In this document: piece after piece, positions 60,459 through 64,000 of the stretch
Position numbering within the stretch: the stretch's first letter is position 1
How the letters are laid out: each line of letters starts with the position of its first letter
From: Pterobdella sp. o SKG-2022
Lineage: Eukaryota; Annelida; Clitellata; Hirudinida; Piscicolidae
Assembly (NCBI GenBank): GCA_964035795.1
Contig: OZ038325.1
Coordinates: 9,360,875-9,424,874 of the forward strand
Length of the DNA stretch: 64,000 bases
Direction of reading: 5' to 3'
Notes under the pieces: generated by a model
What the model was told of the DNA's origin: nothing
The model's database searches: none
What the model saw: only the letters and a program-made list of their open reading frames with translations
Position numbers and translations under genes: made by a program

Positions 60459-60821
60459 CATCATCACCATCAGCCCGGCGGAAGAACCCACCTTCTCGTG
60501 GTACCTGGTGTGCACTCCAACAGAAGTGTCGAAGAGGTTCTAAACCACGTCAGCTTCCAACCACAAAGCATTTCGAGAATTCATCCATCATTTTTATCAC
60601 TGCTCACCAAAAGTCAGAAACAACTCGAAGCTGCAAGTTTCTTTCGGGACTCGCTCCAAAGAGTGTTGCAAGAGTCTTTGGAAGCTGGCGCTCAACAACA
60701 ACAACAACAAAAAATCATCATCATCATCATCATTATTGCCCTCATCATCATCATTATCATCGCCAATATCGCCCTCATCATCATCATCATATTTATTCAG
60801 TTTAGAGCCCGTTTTTCTTAG
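60459..60821 (+). CDS. Possible coding exon ending in Gln run and ATC repeat
   Basis: After a strong tract (TTTTTTTTTTGCAAAG) the frame reads HHHHQ, PGGRTHLLVVPGVHSNRSVE, EVLNHVSFQPQSISRIHP, SFLSLLTKSQKQLEAASFF and RDSLQRVLQESLEAGA, then a Gln run and an Ile run from (ATC)n to TAG 60,819-60,821. The first about 230 nt are markedly GC-richer than the flanks. A second plus-strand frame is also open, so the frame choice is by composition. A donor before the repeat is possible. No family was recognised. Confidence 0.35.
   Translation, partial: HHHHQPGGRTHLLVVPGVHSNRSVEEVLNHVSFQPQSISRIHPSFLSLLTKSQKQLEAASFFRDSLQRVLQESLEAGAQQQQQQKIIIIIIIIALIIIIIIANIALIIIIIFIQFRARFS
60700..60795. repeat. (CAA)n and (ATC)n microsatellites
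   Basis: A CAACAACAACAACAACAA run is followed by interrupted ATC/CAT triplets to about 60,795. Confidence 0.9.
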
Positions 60822-61508
60822 CAATTTAATATGAATTGAAAAGATTCATAAATTTTAATTTAATGATGAAGCTCATAATAATCAACTTAAAAAAAAAATA
60901 CAAAAATATTACGATATAAACTAGAAAAGGTATTAAGCGTAGGTGTCAGCACAAAAATGTATAAGATTTAAGAGAGGATTATCTGCAACACCAGCATCCT
61001 CAAGTCCATCAATCACCTGAAATGATGAAGCTAATTTCCGAAATTAAATAATTCAGAAATATGAGTAATTAAAAAAAAGTAATTAAAATTGCTTATTGTT
61101 CAATGAAACTACTAATTATCACAAAAAACTCTCTTTATCTGATATAAGCACTGATTTGAGCTCATACCTTGGGCGCAGGTCCATCTTATTACTCAGAAGG
61201 GCAAACCGTACAAAGATTTCAAAATATAATGCAAAGAGAAAAAATAAAATGATGATAAAAATGCCATACAGTTTCGAGAAGCTGCAAGTTCAAGCAAGGT
61301 TATCAAAACGCTAAAAAATTTAACTTATAGATCAAAACTCTGACTTAGGGGGAGTTACATTCCTTTATAAGACTTTGCTTTGTACTTGCTCATCAAGCGA
61401 TTCAAAAAACTAGTTTTTCTTTGAAAAAAAAAAGCAATATCGTTTTTTTATGGTATATGTATGAAAGACTCTGAAAAATAAATTCAAATTCTTGTATCGG
61501 TAAAATCT

Positions 61509-61680
61509 TCAGCTATCTTTTAGGCGATATGGCATTTTGCCTGCCTCTAGCAGAACTCGAGTTAGAATTTTATTGCTTTTCGTGGCTCTTGGTGCATTTC
61601 TGAAGCTTTTGTTTGTTTTACTTTTAATGAAGCTCAAAAAATCAATAACTTCCAACTTGATACGGCAGATGAAGGCATCT
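61509..61680 (-). CDS. Possible last exon, unknown protein (56 residues)
   Basis: Minus strand, after TTTTAATTTATAG (phase 2): DAFICRIKLEVIDFLSFIKS, KTNKSFRNAPRATKSNKIL, TRVLLEAGKMPYRLKDS, stop at 61,511-61,509. The composition and splice site look real. I do not recognise the family. The neighbouring candidate exon at 61,956-62,109 cannot be spliced to it in phase. Confidence 0.4.
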
Positions 61681-61955
61681 CTATAAATTAAAATACAATA
61701 AACTTTAATCTGAAGTAGAAATAAATTTATGATCTTTATATTAAAATAAATATACTTAATAAAAAGTTGCGCAAAAGGCAATTTTGAGAGTAATTTTAAT
61801 TTATGAAACATCCGTAAAGAACCACAAGGAAAACAAAGCCTCACTAATTGCTTATTTACATATATAGTATTTAACTCTACATATCTAATATTACATTCTG
61901 ACTACCTTATATTAAATTTTGAATATTAAATTCTAAATTACGACACAAGAAGACA

Positions 61956-62109
61956 TTACGAGCTAGCTTCCCACACAACGAAATCCTCTGCAGCTTGTAT
62001 CAACGAACACATGTGATCCATCATGTCGCCTCTCAAGAGATCAAATATCAATTTGATTGCCATATAACACTTAGTCAACAATCTTAACTGCACATAAAGC
62101 TTGAGATAG
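61956..62109 (-). CDS. Possible last exon, unknown helical protein (50 residues)
   Basis: Minus strand, after CCTATTTTTACAG (phase 2): YLKLYVQLRLLTKCYMAIKL, IFDLLRGDMMDHMCSLIQAA, EDFVVWEASS, stop TAA at 61,958-61,956. It is amphipathic and helix-rich, like an end of a helical-repeat protein. The other two frames contain stops, which supports this one. Upstream exons would lie beyond 62,110 or outside the window. Confidence 0.45.
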
Positions 62110-62740
62110 CTGTAAAAATAGGGACTTCATTGACTGGGTATAAAGTAATTGATGCTATCATCACCAGAAAAGGAAATAATTGAAAGCTTTTGCATGTTGG
62201 TGAAGTTTGAAAGACTTTTGCATCATGAAATATTCAAATTTTTGACGATTTGATTAAAATATGATTTAATTTATGTCGATGTTTATTTGGGGTTGCTTAA
62301 GTTATTGTTATCCCACCAAAACAACCCAGTAAAAAACATGCTTGGGTTTTAAGTTTCTAATTAGTTCATTAATTATAAAATGAAACCACTCAACACCATC
62401 ATTTTACTCTTCCTCTTTATCATCATCATCATCATCATCATTATCCTCATCCGACTAGTGTCGTCCAACCCTTTTGTTCTTCACCATAATCATCGTGGTT
62501 GGTGCATGACTTTTTCCATTTTTTATATTTTTTCCAACTTTTTACAACAATAAGGAGACATTCAATAATGGCGATATATTCAATTGTTAATCGACTCTAA
62601 AATTCCTTCATAAGAACAAAGTTTTTAAAAGAAATCTTGTGATTAAGAGCTCACAAAGACGCAAATTTTATTACAAAATCATTCAAACTTCTTGCTTTCC
62701 CATTCATCACCGCCTTCAAGGCCTGCTATCATGGGCGCGA

Positions 62741-62909
62741 TTTAATACAGTATTTATAAAGCGCTTTTCCTTATCGTTCAAAGCGCTTGCTACAAATATA
62801 ATGTAGCGAAAACACACTGTGGAACAGGTGCTAATTGTCAGCCCACACGGGATCGAACCAGGTAATTTAAGATACTTAGTCTAACGCTCTACCGCTGAGC
62901 TGTACGGGC
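62741..62909 (-). mobile_element. tRNA-derived SINE, copy 3
   Basis: On the minus strand, from 62,909: A box CAGCTCAGCGGTAGAGC, B box GGTTCGATCCCG (the best-kept of the three), shared body CCTGTTCCACAGTGTGTTTT, and tail GGAAAAGCGCTTTATAAATA. No long poly-A is present. Confidence 0.88.
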
Positions 62910-63021
62910 ACTTGTAAATGTATAAAATATTAAAAACTAAATCTAAAGAATTAAATTAACTTTGTGAAGCTTTTGAAAACAAAACTTCAACTCTTCCATG
63001 GCTGGCGTCTCTTCGACACCT

Positions 63022-63127
63022 GCTGATAATGGGATGGAGCGGGTTCCAAGCTGATAATGGATGGAGCGAGTCTCAAGCTGATAATGGTATAAAGCTGGTC
63101 CCAAGCTGATAGTGTGATGGAGCGGAG
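63022..63127. repeat. About 27-bp minisatellite, 4 diverged copies
   Basis: Four copies of GCTGATAATGGGATGGAGCG plus a short variable part (GGTTCCAA, AGTCTCAA, TGGTCCCAA) lie in tandem. They create a spurious minus-strand frame. Confidence 0.8.
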
Positions 63128-63816
63128 TGATTTAATTAAGACCTCTGTCATGAATTTTTGTCGTTTTAATTCACTTTTTTGAGCATTTGCGACACTTGAC
63201 AATAATTTTTCCAATAAAGAGTCTATTTAGTTAATAGCTATTTCATCTTTCTTTTGATGTTTTTTAGTTGTTTTTAAAACTCAATTTATTCGACATCTAT
63301 ATTTTTTGTGTAGTTGACTTGAAGACGATTTGAATCTTATTCTTAATAATTTTTTGACTATAACTACTATAAATAAATTGTGTAAATCCCAAAATAGACG
63401 TGTTATTTTATGGAATTATTTTTTTGATATTTCACACAGGTATGTATAAAAAGGCATATTTTGCTAGCTCCTAATGAAAAAGTTTTTCGGGATGATGGAT
63501 TTAAATTTTTCGGAACAATAGATTAGAAGTTTGGAAAATAGCAAAAAAAAACTTGATAAACCCAAAAGATTTTTGAAAATAAAAAATTATCTAGGAAAGT
63601 TTGCTCAATAGAAGCTTGCAGGCTTTATTAAAGATTTCTGCAATTGAAAGGAATTTTGAAAACTCAGTTTTTTTTAATGCAAAAAACTGTTCAATGGAAT
63701 TAAGAATACGCTTTTTAAGGATAATTCCAAAACATTTGAATATTCATCCAAAAAACTAAAATTAGGAAAAGTTTTTATTTAAATTTTGAAACTCACTGAA
63801 ACTTTTTTTGAAAAAA

Positions 63817-63872
63817 TTAATTCTAAAATATAATAATAACTAGTTCATGTTATTATTATATTTTAGAATTAA
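63817..63872. repeat. Perfect 24-bp inverted repeat with 8-nt loop
   Basis: The left arm at 63,817-63,840 (TTAATTCTAAAATATAATAA plus TAAC) is the exact reverse complement of 63,849-63,872; the loop is TAGTTCAT. A second CTAGTTCATG follows at 63,881. It may be a young MITE end, a hairpin or a recombination scar. Confidence 0.85.
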
Positions 63873-64000
63873 ATTAAACTCTAGTTCATGAGTTTTTTCA
63901 AACTGAAACTTTCATAACAATTGAACTTCATTTCAAATTTTGAAGCACATTCTTTAGGAATATTTTTGTGAGATCATATTCAAGCCTAGTTGTGTCGACC

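Noticed and set aside
60597..60824. Minus-strand frame with poly-Asp and FQRLLQHSLERVPKE
   Set aside because: Mostly encoded by the ATC and CAA repeats. The plus-strand frame extends further through non-repetitive sequence.
1..64000. Search for CRISPR arrays, rRNA, bacterial operons and retroviral or LTR elements
   Set aside because: No spaced direct repeats, no rRNA-like blocks, and no LTR pairs or gag-pol reading were seen. Gene structure is plainly that of a eukaryotic nuclear genome.

Overview
The window looks like nuclear DNA of an invertebrate animal. It is AT-rich, its genes are broken into short exons by AT-rich introns, and it carries a tRNA-derived SINE, a decayed non-LTR retrotransposon and many micro- and minisatellites. 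The protein set is bilaterian: Hop/STIP1, Siva, Sec22, SEA-domain mucin, LRR surface protein, pentameric ligand-gated channel. An annelid or other lophotrochozoan is my best guess. That is an inference from gene content and style, not a proof. All gene models below were joined by hand from reading frame, splice sites and family knowledge, and no search was run.

Region by region. 1-6.2 kb (+): 3' half of an LRR surface-protein gene whose LRR/LRRCT junction is split by a 3.8-kb intron. 6.2-9.4 kb: mostly empty, with one candidate exon. 9.4-11.75 kb (-): a ten-exon Hop/STIP1 gene that begins directly at TPR2A. It is head to head with a four-exon Siva gene (+, 12.4-13.5 kb), and a possible heat-shock element lies just upstream of the Hop start. 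13.65-14.2 kb: a foldback (MITE-like) element. 16.7-17.1 kb (-): an intronless unknown gene. 17.8-20.7 kb (+): a SEA-domain transmembrane mucin-like protein. 21.7-23.0 kb (+): a protein with one C2H2 finger. 24.0-25.1 kb (+): a manganese-type superoxide dismutase with a secretory signal peptide and a C-terminal KEEL. 26.3-27.2 kb (+): SEC22. 27.5-30.1 kb (+): an unknown protein with Thr/Asn homopolymers. 31.4-35.1 kb (+): a pentameric ligand-gated channel without the Cys-loop cysteines. 35.4-38.8 kb (-): a Lys/Glu/Val-rich low-complexity protein. 39.4-41.0 kb (-): an internally deleted LINE.

From 41 to 64 kb the DNA is gene-poor: microsatellites, a 36-bp and a 33-bp minisatellite, two further SINE copies, a perfect hairpin, and several isolated exon candidates that I could not join into genes.

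The strongest second-look items are the predicted ER-resident Mn-SOD, the Cys-less channel, the short Hop with its possible HSE, and the high share of introns that start with GTT (13 of the 32 introns I modelled). The genes do not form an obvious pathway. Two of them (SOD with KEEL, SEC22) concern the ER, and Hop is an HSP90/HSP70 co-chaperone.
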